A stretch of DNA of 64,000 nt from Clostridium chrysemydis (GCF_015234215.1 NZ_JADEKP010000003.1:1-64000); one strand, 5' to 3'. Shown: positions 8,538 through 16,679, numbered from the stretch's first letter. The notes: generated by a model from the letters alone, not told the origin. Program-made: numbers and translations.

Positions 8538-8997
8538 CAGGACATTTTGGTAAAATACCAACAAAGAAGCAAAACAATGATGTAGTGGAAATGAAAGATA
8601 CTATAAAGGTAGAGGAGTAATAATAAATTTACCTAGATTAACACATTTTTTTATAATTTATTAATTAAATCAAAAATATCACGAAATAATATAATTTATT
8701 ATAATAACATAAATTATCATTTTGTTTACGCTATACATACCTAAAAGCTATTTTAGGTAGAAGTTACATAAGGAAATTAGATAAAATTTAACGATATGAA
8801 AAAATAAGATAAATGAAAAAAACTGTAAATAATGATATTATCAAGGAAAACGTTTACTAGGAAATTTAAAACTATCTAAAGGGTGTTATTTATAAAAAAT
8901 TAATAAATAAAACTTATAAATTTTAGATACTTAATATTTTTTAGTAAAAAAGCTTTATACATCCTGATAAGTAATTTGAAATTTCAGGAGGTTTCAT
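8538..8997. other. Gene-free stretch upstream of the ygjV-like gene
   Basis: About 460 AT-rich bases with no plausible gene. A perfect 8-bp stem (ACCTAAAA / TTTTAGGT, 8739-8758) has no T-run in either direction and so is not an obvious terminator. A CcpA-type cre candidate is listed separately. The last 20 bases hold the AGGAGG ribosome binding site for the next gene. Confidence 0.5.
8845..8858. promoter_or_regulatory. Candidate CcpA cre site
   Basis: GGAAAACGTTTACT matches the degenerate cre consensus TGWAARCGYTWNCW at 13 of 14 positions. It lies about 140 bases upstream of the ygjV-like gene and 440 upstream of the molybdenum hydroxylase genes, so carbon repression of this unit is possible. 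Confidence 0.4.
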
Positions 8998-9231
8998 ATG
9001 AGTAGTAATTTTATGGAATGGATCGGATATGCAGCATCAGCTATGATTGTTATTTCGTTAATTATGACAGATATAGTTAAGTTAAGGATTTTAAATAGTA
9101 TTGGATGTTTTATTTTTATTGTTTATGGTTGTGTTATAAAAGCCTATCCTGTAGCTATTGCAAATGGATTAATTATTTTTATAAATATCTATAACCTATA
9201 TAAATTAAAAAATGAAAATATAGCAAAGTAG
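8998..9231 (+). CDS. YgjV-like small inner-membrane protein
   Basis: 77 residues with three hydrophobic helices. The pattern IGYAASAMIVISLIMTDIVKLRILNSIGCFIFIVYGCVI matches the YgjV family in key places (I-G-Y, KLR-x-x-N, F-x-x-Y-G-x-x-I, then N-G-x-I-I-x-I-N-I-x-x-L). The biochemical role of YgjV proteins is not known. It has a strong AGGAGG ribosome binding site. It precedes the hydroxylase operon by 65 bases, with a hairpin between them, so it may be read from the same promoter. Confidence 0.75.
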   Translation: MSSNFMEWIGYAASAMIVISLIMTDIVKLRILNSIGCFIFIVYGCVIKAYPVAIANGLIIFINIYNLYKLKNENIAK

Positions 9232-9251
9232 ATTTATTAGGATGTATAGAG

Positions 9252-9278
9252 CTTTAAATTAAGATAACGAATTTAAAG
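9252..9278 (+). other. Hairpin before the hydroxylase operon
   Basis: CTTTAAATT and AATTTAAAG form a 9-bp perfect stem with a 9-base loop. It ends five bases before the AAGGAGG of the FAD subunit gene and has no T-run, so it might affect message stability or translation rather than terminate. Confidence 0.35.
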
Positions 9279-9296
9279 TGCTAAGGAGGAAATAAT

Positions 9297-10103
9297 GTGT
9301 TTACTATTAAAGAATATGTTAGACCAGAATCATTAGATGAAGCTTATAAAATCTTAATGAAAAATAAAAAGAATGCAATTATCGGCGGAATGCTTTGGAT
9401 GAGACTTGGAAAAAGAACTATTAATGTAGGGATTGATTTATCTCATTTAGGTTTAGATAAAATTATTGAAAGAGAAGATGAGTTTGAGATAGGTTCGATG
9501 GTTACATTACGCGAATTAGAGACTAATGAAAGCCTTAATTTAGCGTTTCAAGATATATTTAAAGAAGCCTCTAGGCATATAGTCGGGGTGCAATTTAGAA
9601 ATTTAGCAACAGTTGGGGGAAGCATTTATTCTAGATTTGGTTTTTCTGATGTGCTTACAGCTTTTTTAGTTTTAGATTGTTATGTGGTTTTACATAATGG
9701 GGGAAAAGTTTCTATTTTAGATTTTAATAATGGAGATTATGAAAGAGATATAATTGAAAAAATAATAATTAAGAAAAATAATAGTAAAAATGTTTATTTA
9801 AATCAAAGGCTTTCAGAGACTGATTTACCTATTATAGCTATGGCAGTTTCTAAGGAAAATGATAAATATAAGATAGCTGTAGGGGCTAGGCCAAGCAAGG
9901 CAGAATTAGCTAAAAAAGCTAGTGATTTATTAAGTGGTAATCCTACAGATGAAGAGATAAATAAAGCATCAGAAGAAATTATTAAAGAACTTGATTTTGG
10001 TAGTAATATGAGAGCTTCAAAAGAATATAGAGAGTATCTTTCTAAGGTGTTTTTAAAGAGAGCTTTAGATATTATAAACGGGGGAGAGACTTATGATGAC
10101 TAA
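9297..10103 (+). CDS. Molybdenum hydroxylase FAD-binding subunit (xanthine dehydrogenase type)
   Basis: 268 residues, the normal length of CoxM/XdhB-type medium subunits, which carry electrons from the iron-sulfur subunit to NAD via FAD. FAD-binding marks: AIIGGMLWMRLGKR (about residues 28-41, the pyrophosphate loop) and ATVGGSIYSRFGFSD (about 104-118). The C-terminal half is the CO dehydrogenase flavoprotein C-terminal domain. GTG start with AAGGAGG seven bases away; the overlapping ATG three bases earlier is out of frame. The 3' end overlaps the next gene by 11 bases, so this is the first of a coupled FAD, Fe-S, Mo gene set. Confidence 0.88.
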   Translation: MFTIKEYVRPESLDEAYKILMKNKKNAIIGGMLWMRLGKRTINVGIDLSHLGLDKIIEREDEFEIGSMVTLRELETNESLNLAFQDIFKEASRHIVGVQFRNLATVGGSIYSRFGFSDVLTAFLVLDCYVVLHNGGKVSILDFNNGDYERDIIEKIIIKKNNSKNVYLNQRLSETDLPIIAMAVSKENDKYKIAVGARPSKAELAKKASDLLSGNPTDEEINKASEEIIKELDFGSNMRASKEYREYLSKVFLKRALDIINGGETYDD

Positions 10104-10548
10104 GATTTGGATAAACAATAAATTATATAAAGAAGATATTCCTTGTGATAAGGTTTTGCTAGATTATATAAGAGATAAGGGATACTTAAGTGTTAAGCGA
10201 GGCTGTGATACTTCAAACTGCGGTCTTTGCACAGTTTGGGCTGATGATAAACCTATATTATCTTGTTCAACACTTGCAGTTAGGATGGATGGAAAACAGA
10301 TATTTACCTTAGAAGGCTTAAAAGAAAAGGTAGAAGTTTTTGCAAAGTTTATGGCAAAAGAGGGAGCAGACCAATGCGGTTTTTGCAATCCGGGATTTAT
10401 TATGAACGTTTTAGCTATGGAAAAAGAGTTAGTTAATCCTTCAGAGGAAGAAATTAGAGAATATTTATCTGGTAACTTATGTAGATGTACAGGGTATATG
10501 GGTCAAATAAGAGCTATAGAGAAATATTTAGCTAGAAAGGAGGACTAA
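10093..10548 (+). CDS. Molybdenum hydroxylase 2Fe-2S subunit
   Basis: 151 residues, the usual size of the small CoxS/XdhC-type subunit. It carries two [2Fe-2S] clusters: a plant-ferredoxin-like one with CDTSNCGLCTVW and a downstream Cys (about residues 35-55), and a helical one with CGFCNPGF plus CRCTGY (about 97-138). These pass electrons between the molybdopterin centre and FAD. Translation begins inside the end of the FAD subunit gene and ends five bases before the large subunit gene. Confidence 0.92.
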   Translation: MMTKIWINNKLYKEDIPCDKVLLDYIRDKGYLSVKRGCDTSNCGLCTVWADDKPILSCSTLAVRMDGKQIFTLEGLKEKVEVFAKFMAKEGADQCGFCNPGFIMNVLAMEKELVNPSEEEIREYLSGNLCRCTGYMGQIRAIEKYLARKED

Positions 10549-10553
10549 CCAAT

Positions 10554-12836
10554 ATGAAAAACGTAAATAAAAGTTTTGAAAAAGTAGATTCTAATGCATT
10601 ACTTACAGGTAAGCCTGTCTACACAGAGGATATAGCACCTAAAGATATGTTAGTAGTTAAAGTTCTAAGAAGCAAAAAGCCTCATGCAAAAATTCTTGAA
10701 ATAAATAAAGATATAGCATTAAAGGTTCCGGGAATCGAATGCATCTTAACTTACGAGGACGTCCCAAAGAAAAGATTTCAACTTGCAGGACAATCTTATC
10801 CAGAACCTGCGCCTTATGATAGATATATCTTAGAAGATAGGGTAAGACACGTAGGAGATGCTGTAGCTATAGTTGCAGGAGATACTGAGGAAGCTGTTTT
10901 AAAAGCAATGAAACTAATAAAGGTTAAATATGAAGATTTAGAAGCTGTCTTTGACCCTGAAGAAGCTATAGATAGTGATATTATAATTCACGATGAAGAT
11001 GATTATTTTGTGCATTTTGATTTCGGTACAGATCAAAAGAGAAATATATGCGCATCAGGAAATAAGAAAAAAGGTGATGTAGATACGGTTTTTAAAGATT
11101 GTGACATTGTATTAGAAGAAACATATACTACTAAGGCAAACGCTCAAGCTATGATGGAAACTATGAGGACATTTACTCATTTTGATTGTTATGGAAGATT
11201 AGTTATAGTAAGTTCAACTCAGATACCATTTCATGTTAGAAGGATACTTGCGAGAGCTTTAGATATTCCAAAATCTAAAATAAGAGTTATAAAACCTCGT
11301 ATTGGAGGTGGCTTTGGTGCAAAACAAACAGTGTGTTCAGAGTTATATCCAGCTATAGTTACCTTAAAAACTGGAAAACCGGCCATGATTATTTATGATA
11401 GACAAGAAACATTCACAGCCTCTAGCAGCAGGCACGCTATGAAGATAAAAGTTAAATTAGGGGCTAATAATGATGGAACTTTAAGAGCTTTGAACTTAGA
11501 TGTTATATCAAACACAGGAGCTTACGGAGAGCAAGGGCCAACTGTAATAGATTTAGTTGGAATAAAGATGCTTACTGTTTATAATAGGCTTGAAGCTTAC
11601 AACTTTGATTACAAAGTTGTTTACACTAATACTATGTCAGCTGGTGCTTTTAGGGGGTACGGCGCAACCCAAGGAACTTTTGCTGTAGAGTCTATAGTAA
11701 ACGAACTTGCTGCAAAGCTTAATATGGACCCTACTGTAATTAGGGAAAAAAACATAGTAAAAGAAGGGGAATACCTTGAAGCTTACCACGGAGAAACTCT
11801 AAATAGTTGCACTTTAGATAAATGCTTAAAAAAGGCGAAAGAAATATTTAAGTGGGATGAAAAATATCCTTTTAGAGAAGTATCTAAAAATAAAGTAAGG
11901 TCTGTCGGAGTAGCTGTAACTATGCAAGGGTCAGGTATTGAAAATATAGATAAGGCTTCTGTTGAATTAAAACTTGGAGATGGAGGGTTCTATCAGCTAA
12001 TGTTAGCTTCATCTGATATGGGGACAGGCTCAGATACTATTTTTTCACAAATGGCAGCAGATTGCTTAGAGTGCCCTATAGAAAATATTACAGTAAGCGG
12101 GGTAGATACAGATATGTCACCTTATGATGTAGGAAGTTATGCATCAAGTACTACTTACGTAACAGGAATGGCACTTATTAAAACTTGCGAAGAAATGAGA
12201 AGAAGGATTTGTTTAGAAGGTTCTAAAGAATTAGGATTAAAAATAGATGAAGTTGAGTTTGATGGTGAATTTATAAGAGCTTTAGATGGAAAAAGTGAAA
12301 TATCTTTAGAAGAACTTTCAGAAAGACTTTTAGTTGGAGATACACAATTTATAGTTGTTTCAGTTTCACACTCAAGTAAAGTCTCACCTCCACCTTTTAT
12401 GGTTGGGCTTGCAGAAACAGAGATAGATAAAGAAACTGGTAAGGTAAAGATGATTGACTACGTTTCAGTAGTTGATTGCGGTACAGTTATAAACCCAGCA
12501 TTAGCTAGAATTCAAGCTGAGGGGGGAATCGTTCAGGGGATTGGAATGGCTCTTTTAGAAGATATAAAATATGATAAAACTGGTAGGATGATAAATGATA
12601 ATTTTATGCAATATAAGCTTCCTACAAGATTAGATTCAGGGAATATAAGAGTAGAGTTTGAAAGTAGCTTTGAGCCTACAGGACCTTTTGGAGCAAAATC
12701 AATAGGAGAAGTAGTAATAAATACGCCACCACCTGCAATAGCGAATGCAGTCTATAATGGAATGGGTGTATTTATAAGAGATTTACCTATAACAGCAGAA
12801 AAAATTATGAAAGAAAAGCTAGGTGAAAATATTTAA
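10554..12836 (+). CDS. Molybdenum hydroxylase large, molybdopterin-binding subunit (xanthine dehydrogenase type)
   Basis: 760 residues, full length for the CoxL/XdhA family. The N-terminal domain has LLTGKPVYTEDIAP; the Mo-binding core shows IGGGFGAKQ (about residues 249-257), GAFRGYGATQ (about 364-373) and near the end GPFGAKSIGE, whose Glu is the conserved base next to molybdenum. It hydroxylates N-heterocycles, probably xanthine or hypoxanthine, given the guanine deaminase gene 80 bases downstream. No maturation genes (MoaA, XdhC-chaperone) are in the window. Start follows GGAGGACTAACCAAT. Substrate is inferred from context, not from residues. Confidence 0.88.
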   Translation: MKNVNKSFEKVDSNALLTGKPVYTEDIAPKDMLVVKVLRSKKPHAKILEINKDIALKVPGIECILTYEDVPKKRFQLAGQSYPEPAPYDRYILEDRVRHVGDAVAIVAGDTEEAVLKAMKLIKVKYEDLEAVFDPEEAIDSDIIIHDEDDYFVHFDFGTDQKRNICASGNKKKGDVDTVFKDCDIVLEETYTTKANAQAMMETMRTFTHFDCYGRLVIVSSTQIPFHVRRILARALDIPKSKIRVIKPRIGGGFGAKQTVCSELYPAIVTLKTGKPAMIIYDRQETFTASSSRHAMKIKVKLGANNDGTLRALNLDVISNTGAYGEQGPTVIDLVGIKMLTVYNRLEAYNFDYKVVYTNTMSAGAFRGYGATQGTFAVESIVNELAAKLNMDPTVIREKNIVKEGEYLEAYHGETLNSCTLDKCLKKAKEIFKWDEKYPFREVSKNKVRSVGVAVTMQGSGIENIDKASVELKLGDGGFYQLMLASSDMGTGSDTIFSQMAADCLECPIENITVSGVDTDMSPYDVGSYASSTTYVTGMALIKTCEEMRRRICLEGSKELGLKIDEVEFDGEFIRALDGKSEISLEELSERLLVGDTQFIVVSVSHSSKVSPPPFMVGLAETEIDKETGKVKMIDYVSVVDCGTVINPALARIQAEGGIVQGIGMALLEDIKYDKTGRMINDNFMQYKLPTRLDSGNIRVEFESSFEPTGPFGAKSIGEVVINTPPPAIANAVYNGMGVFIRDLPITAEKIMKEKLGENI

Positions 12837-12842
12837 CTATAT

Positions 12843-12870
12843 TTGAAATGCTTTACAAAAGATGTATAAT
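12843..12870 (+). promoter_or_regulatory. Promoter of the guanine deaminase gene
   Basis: TTGAAA, a 16-base spacer and a perfect TATAAT lie between the hydroxylase and deaminase genes. Just downstream AACTTAAAAGTT is a palindrome that could be an operator. Confidence 0.65.
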
Positions 12871-12919
12871 TAACTTGGACAATCAACTTAAAAGTTAAGG
12901 CTCACTGGAGGGAATAGAA

Positions 12920-13393
12920 ATGTATGAGAAAAAAATTATGGATCAATGCGTAAATAGTTGTCTTGAAGGAATGCAAAAGGGTGAAGGCGGACCTTTTGGG
13001 GCAGCAGTTGTAAAAGATAATAAAATAATAGCTGTAGCACATAACACAGTAGTGAAATCTAATGACCCTACGGCACATGGCGAGATGAATGCTATAAGGG
13101 AGGCTTGCAAAGTATTAAATACATTTGATTTAAGCGGTTGTGAGCTTTATACAACATCAGAACCTTGCCCTATGTGTATGTCAGCTATAATTTGGGCAAA
13201 TATTAAAAAGGTTTATTTTGGATGTACAGTAGAAGACGCACAAGATATAGGTTTTAGAGATGAACATATCCTAAAATTCTTAAGAAGTGGATGCAGTGAA
13301 AAAAATATTTTAGATTTAGAAGCTGTAGATAAATGTGAATGCGAAAAAGCTTTTGATTATTGGAGAAATGATATAAAAAAAATAGAGTATTAA
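12920..13393 (+). CDS. guaD: Guanine deaminase, cytidine deaminase-fold type
   Basis: 157 residues, close to the length of the Bacillus GuaD. Zinc-site motifs: HGEMNAIREA (His ligand and catalytic Glu, about residues 54-63) and PCPMCMSAI (Cys ligands, about 83-91). GGPFGAAVVKD and SNDPTAHGE follow the Bacillus enzyme closely, and the tail YWRNDIKKIEY is like its AWRN...KKEY C-terminus that caps the active site. It hydrolyses guanine to xanthine and ammonia, feeding the upstream hydroxylase genes. It has its own promoter and a strong terminator. Confidence 0.88.
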   Translation: MYEKKIMDQCVNSCLEGMQKGEGGPFGAAVVKDNKIIAVAHNTVVKSNDPTAHGEMNAIREACKVLNTFDLSGCELYTTSEPCPMCMSAIIWANIKKVYFGCTVEDAQDIGFRDEHILKFLRSGCSEKNILDLEAVDKCECEKAFDYWRNDIKKIEY

Positions 13394-13430
13394 AAAATTG
13401 TAGGCTAAAATTTAGCCTACAATTTTTTTT
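13393..13430 (+). terminator. Terminator of guaD
   Basis: Long perfect stem around TTGTAGGCTAAA / TTTAGCCTACAA starting at the stop codon, followed by a T8 tract. Confidence 0.92.
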
Positions 13431-13536
13431 ATTCAGAAATAACTCCCTTTGATGTAATAGTTCCGCGTGAAATATTTCCATGCCCACCATTTTCTATAGC
13501 TTTTACTAGTTTTGCAAGATTATTCGTTTTAAAAAA
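13429..13536 (-). pseudogene. Possible C-terminal remnant of a lost gene
   Basis: On the minus strand an open stretch of 35 codons without a start ends in ...AIENGGHGNISRGTITSK... and a stop. Unlike random AT-rich translation, it has a protein-like composition with several Gly, His and Ser residues. An in-frame stop lies about 50 bases upstream. No family is recognised. It could equally be chance reading of the spacer between guaD and the protease promoter. Confidence 0.2.
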
Positions 13537-13539
13537 CAG

Positions 13540-13599
13540 TAAGTTACTTATTTTACAATAAATAACTTTAAGTTACAATATAATTAGTATGGTAACTTA
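13540..13599 (+). promoter_or_regulatory. Promoter region with repeated TAAGTTAC boxes before the matrixin-like protease
   Basis: TAAGTTAC occurs at 13540 and 13569, and its inverse GTAACTTA at 13592. TAACTTTAAGTTA (13563-13575) is a perfect 6-1-6 palindrome. A perfect TATAAT lies at 13579-13584 between the boxes. This looks like an operator array over a single promoter, suggesting the protease pair is tightly regulated by an unlinked factor. Confidence 0.5.
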
Positions 13600-13612
13600 A
13601 GGGGGGAAATAA

Positions 13613-14107
13613 ATGAGAAAAAGAAAAATTATTATGGGGTTAGTTATAGGGATGACGATAATTTGCATAAAACCTATAGCAGCTACTGCAAAATCATATT
13701 TACTAGGTTGGGACTTAGTAGATTCGGGAAAACACTTAGACTACGATGGAAACAGCAAATATATGTCAAACATAAAATCAGGGGTATCTAAGTGGGAAGC
13801 GCATAAGAAGGGCGTAATAAGACCAGACTCTTTATCTGTAATAGAAGATGTATTTATTTCAGATGTTAGTAATGCAGATTCTATTAATGCAACTACTTAT
13901 AAAGATGGGTATATAAAAATGAACAAATATAATTTAGATAAACAAAGTGGAACTCAAATAAATAGAGTTGCAACTCATGAGATAGGACATGCTTTAGGGC
14001 TTGGACACAGCACAAAGAGTGATATTATGTATGGCTACGATATAATTACATCATCTTTAACTAAAAATGACAAAGATTCTTATAATGAAGCATATAAAAA
14101 GTATTAG
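13613..14107 (+). CDS. Secreted matrixin-like zinc metalloprotease
   Basis: 164 residues. N-terminal signal peptide (MRKRKIIMGLVIGMTIICIKP, cut near IAATAKS). The metzincin zinc motif HExxHxxGxxH is complete: H122, E123, H126, G129, H132 (THEIGHALGLGH), and the Met-turn is at SDIMY (M139). It is short for an M10-type protease, about the size of a bare catalytic domain with no propeptide and no cell wall anchor, so it is probably released. It likely cuts host or environmental proteins. The next gene starts 16 bases downstream and encodes an anchored extracellular protein; the two form an operon under an unusual promoter. Confidence 0.85.
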   Translation: MRKRKIIMGLVIGMTIICIKPIAATAKSYLLGWDLVDSGKHLDYDGNSKYMSNIKSGVSKWEAHKKGVIRPDSLSVIEDVFISDVSNADSINATTYKDGYIKMNKYNLDKQSGTQINRVATHEIGHALGLGHSTKSDIMYGYDIITSSLTKNDKDSYNEAYKKY

Positions 14108-14123
14108 AAGGGGGTTTTGAAAA

Positions 14124-14750
14124 ATGAATAAAAAAGCTATTATTGCACTTGTAATTGGATTCTCAGCTGTTTCTACTTTGGCTACAGTATATAAATTTAG
14201 TAATAATCAGAAGGAAGATATAAAGGTATCAGATTACAAAAAATTACCTGTGACAAACCTTTGCGCTTCATACGCTATAGATGTAAATAATATAGATGCG
14301 CTTATAGGAGATGCAGACTATGTTTTTTTAGCAAAAGTAGTAAAATATGAAGGAACTCAGTATAGAGACCCAGTAACTGTTGAAACCGAAGATGGTGTAA
14401 AAGAGTATAAAGACCCTTATACTAAATATTCTTTAAAAGTACTTGAAAACATAAAGGGTGAGGTAAAAGATGATGTAGAAATTTTTAAAGCTGGAGGCTT
14501 AAGTTCTGATAAAGAATCTATATTGATTTATGAAGGAGATGAACTTCCAGAAGAAGGGAAAACATATATATTTTCAGCTTACGGACAAGAAGATGGCTCT
14601 TTATTAGTTAGTGGAACTAATTCTAATAAAGAAATTAACTTAAAAGATAAAAGTAAAGAAGACGGAGTATTTTTAAAGTATAAAGAATCTTTAAAGAGTC
14701 AGATTGTAAGAGATAGGGTTAGATATGAATCTAAATTCAGTAAAGAATAA
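14124..14750 (+). CDS. Membrane-anchored extracellular protein, partner of the matrixin-like protease
   Basis: 208 residues. A signal-anchor segment (residues 5-22) is followed by a beta-rich domain: DADYVFLAKVVKYEG, YTKYSLKVLENIKGEVK, DDVEIFKAGG, LPEEGKTYIFSAYG. The order of strands, with ADxVFxxKV at the start and GKTYIFS near the end, recalls the OB-fold NTR/TIMP-like domains of metalloprotease inhibitors. One cysteine (C47, TNLCASYA) lies before the first strand. The similarity is by eye and uncertain. Because it follows the protease gene by 16 bases with a GGGGG ribosome binding site, a role as inhibitor, immunity protein or substrate-binding partner is reasonable. Confidence 0.6.
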   Translation: MNKKAIIALVIGFSAVSTLATVYKFSNNQKEDIKVSDYKKLPVTNLCASYAIDVNNIDALIGDADYVFLAKVVKYEGTQYRDPVTVETEDGVKEYKDPYTKYSLKVLENIKGEVKDDVEIFKAGGLSSDKESILIYEGDELPEEGKTYIFSAYGQEDGSLLVSGTNSNKEINLKDKSKEDGVFLKYKESLKSQIVRDRVRYESKFSKE

Positions 14751-14765
14751 ATAAGTTAAAATATT

Positions 14766-14798
14766 AAGAAGTTAAATTTTATAGTTTAACTTCTTTTA
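14766..14798 (+). terminator. Terminator of the protease operon
   Basis: AAGAAGTTAAA / TTTAACTTCTT, 11-bp perfect stem with an eight-base loop, followed by TTATT. Confidence 0.75.
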
Positions 14799-14848
14799 TT
14801 ATTGATATAATTATAAATAAACTAAAGATATTAGAAAGGGTGTTTAAA

Positions 14849-15373
14849 ATGGAAGGGAAAATAATTTTAAATTTAGCTATAAGCATTGATGGGTTTATAG
14901 CAGACGAAGATGGCGGGTTTGATTGGATAAAGGGAGATTCAGATAATTCTTTAGATACTGAAAAGAAGTTTGATTTTTCTAAGTTTTTAGAAGGAATAGA
15001 TGTTGTTTTAATGGGAAAAAGGTGCTACGAGCAAAATTTTCATAAAGATTTTACGAGTAAAGAGGTTTATATTGCTACATCAGAAGACCTTAAAGATTAT
15101 GACAATATACATTTTATAAAAGGTAATATAGTAGAAAAGATGGAGATCCTTAAAAAGTCTGGTAAAAATATATTCTTGTTTGGTGGAGGAGTAGTAATAG
15201 ACCCGTTTATAAAAGAAGATATTATAGATACTTATATTATAGGTATGATTCCAACTATACTAGGCAAGGGAAGGACTTTATTTTTAAAAGACAACCCTAA
15301 GATAGATTTGCACTTAGACGAGTATACCAGTGAATCTGGGATTGTAATCTTAAAATATAGTAAAAGAATATAA
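14849..15373 (+). CDS. Dihydrofolate reductase/RibD C-terminal-like protein
   Basis: 174 residues. Typical RibD_C/DHFR-like pattern: ILNLAISIDGFIADEDGGFDWI at the N-terminus, VVLMGKRCYEQ, KNIFLFGGGVVIDPF (NADPH-binding GGG loop), DTYIIGMIPTILGKGRTLF. Standalone members of this family, such as YyaP/YwjB of Bacillus, are probable NADPH-dependent reductases of unknown substrate. A GTG three codons upstream is less likely because the AAAGG ribosome binding site would abut it; the ATG has proper spacing. The gene is monocistronic or read with the following FliB-like gene (58-base gap). Confidence 0.85.
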   Translation: MEGKIILNLAISIDGFIADEDGGFDWIKGDSDNSLDTEKKFDFSKFLEGIDVVLMGKRCYEQNFHKDFTSKEVYIATSEDLKDYDNIHFIKGNIVEKMEILKKSGKNIFLFGGGVVIDPFIKEDIIDTYIIGMIPTILGKGRTLFLKDNPKIDLHLDEYTSESGIVILKYSKRI

Positions 15374-15431
15374 AAACTTCAATAACTGTAGTAAAATAAA
15401 GAAAGATTAAATAGCAAAGGAAGATAATTTA

Positions 15432-16679
15432 GTGGAAGAAAAGATTAAAATTAAATGCCCAAAATACTTAGAAGAATTTAAATGTATTGGAGGAGCTTGT
15501 GAAGATAGCTGTTGCACAGCTTGGGATATAGATATAGACAAAGAATCCTTTAAAATATATAAAGACACAAACAATGAAGTTATGAAAAAAATGTTTGAAG
15601 AAGAACTTTATGAAAATAAAGAAAAGAGCGATGATAACGTTGATTTTGGAAGAGTTAAATTAAAGCCTAAGAAAAGATGTGCTTTTTTAGATTCAGATAA
15701 TCTTTGCATCATATATAAAAATCTTGGGGAAGAGTATTTATCAAATGTTTGTACCTGTTTTCCTAGAATCTTAAATAAAGTAGATTCTAGTTTTGAGATG
15801 TCTTTAGATGTTTCTTGCCCTGAGGCTTCAAGGATTTTATTATCAAAAGAATCTGGGATAGAATTTATAGATAAAGAGATAGTTTTAACTAAAAGGATAA
15901 TATCTAGCGAATTAGATACAAATGATAATAGATTTAGTAAAACCCCTTTAAAATATTTTAAAGAAATTAGAGAAAAATCTATAGATATAATAAAAGACAG
16001 AAGTTTTAAATTAAACGAAAGAATGTATATCCTAGGTGAATTTTTATATGCTTTAGAGTATGAAAACTACAATGATTTTAGTAATTTAGAAAATCTAATA
16101 AATACATACGATACTAAAAAAATATATGATGATTATAGTATGCGTGATATTTCTTTTATTGATAACGTAGAATTTTATAAAGACTTAATAGAAGGCTTAG
16201 ATGTTTTTAATGAGATTGATAACGAAATCTTTAAAGAATACGCAAGAAAGCTATACGATGGCTTTAAGTTTAATATAGATTCAGAGGATATTTCAATCGA
16301 AGAAGAATATATAGAAGGCTACAAAGAATATAATGAAAAGTTTGAAGAAGAGTTTAGTTATATTTTTGAAAATTATTTAGTTAATTTTATATATAACTAT
16401 ATGTTCCCATTTTCAGAATCAGATTATATGTTTGATGGATATATGATGCTTTTAATTAGATATTCTTATATAAAATTCTGTTTAGTCGGAGTTTATTTAA
16501 ATGATAAGAAAGAAAACAAAGATAATATTATAAGATTTATATCTGCATTCTCAAAAGCTGTAGGGCATCACAAAACATATATGATAGAATTATTAAACTA
16601 TGTTCGTGAAGAAGAACTTGATAACATGGAATTTGTTAAAATGTTATTACCTAAATATATTATTAAAAAAGATGTTTAG
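15432..16679 (+). CDS. FliB-like protein (flagellin lysine N-methylase family)
   Basis: 415 residues. The cysteine-rich N-terminus (CPKYLEEFKCIGGACEDSCCTAWDIDID) and a second Cys cluster (KKRCAFLDSDNLCIIYKNLGEEYLSNVCTCFPR) are the marks of the FliB family, whose founder methylates lysines of Salmonella flagellin; these cysteines may bind a metal or an Fe-S cluster. The family is common in clostridia that lack flagella, and no motility gene is in the window, so the substrate here may not be flagellin. The C-terminal two thirds are helical and acidic. GTG start after AAAGGAAG. Confidence 0.75.
   Translation: MEEKIKIKCPKYLEEFKCIGGACEDSCCTAWDIDIDKESFKIYKDTNNEVMKKMFEEELYENKEKSDDNVDFGRVKLKPKKRCAFLDSDNLCIIYKNLGEEYLSNVCTCFPRILNKVDSSFEMSLDVSCPEASRILLSKESGIEFIDKEIVLTKRIISSELDTNDNRFSKTPLKYFKEIREKSIDIIKDRSFKLNERMYILGEFLYALEYENYNDFSNLENLINTYDTKKIYDDYSMRDISFIDNVEFYKDLIEGLDVFNEIDNEIFKEYARKLYDGFKFNIDSEDISIEEEYIEGYKEYNEKFEEEFSYIFENYLVNFIYNYMFPFSESDYMFDGYMMLLIRYSYIKFCLVGVYLNDKKENKDNIIRFISAFSKAVGHHKTYMIELLNYVREEELDNMEFVKMLLPKYIIKKDV

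Noticed and set aside
8739-8758. Perfect 8-bp hairpin ACCTAAAA/TTTTAGGT, considered as a terminator
   Set aside because: No T-run follows on either strand and no gene ends nearby.
10164-10388. Minus-strand open frame inside the 2Fe-2S subunit gene
   Set aside because: Shadow of a gene with intact cluster-binding motifs; no start signal.
13254-13490. Minus-strand open frame overlapping the end of guaD and its terminator
   Set aside because: It runs through the terminator stem and has leucine/phenylalanine-rich shadow composition; only the separate frame at 13429-13536 looks protein-like.
15432-16679. FliB-like gene considered as evidence for a flagellar locus
   Set aside because: No flagellar structural, motor or chemotaxis gene is in the window, and the family occurs in non-motile clostridia.
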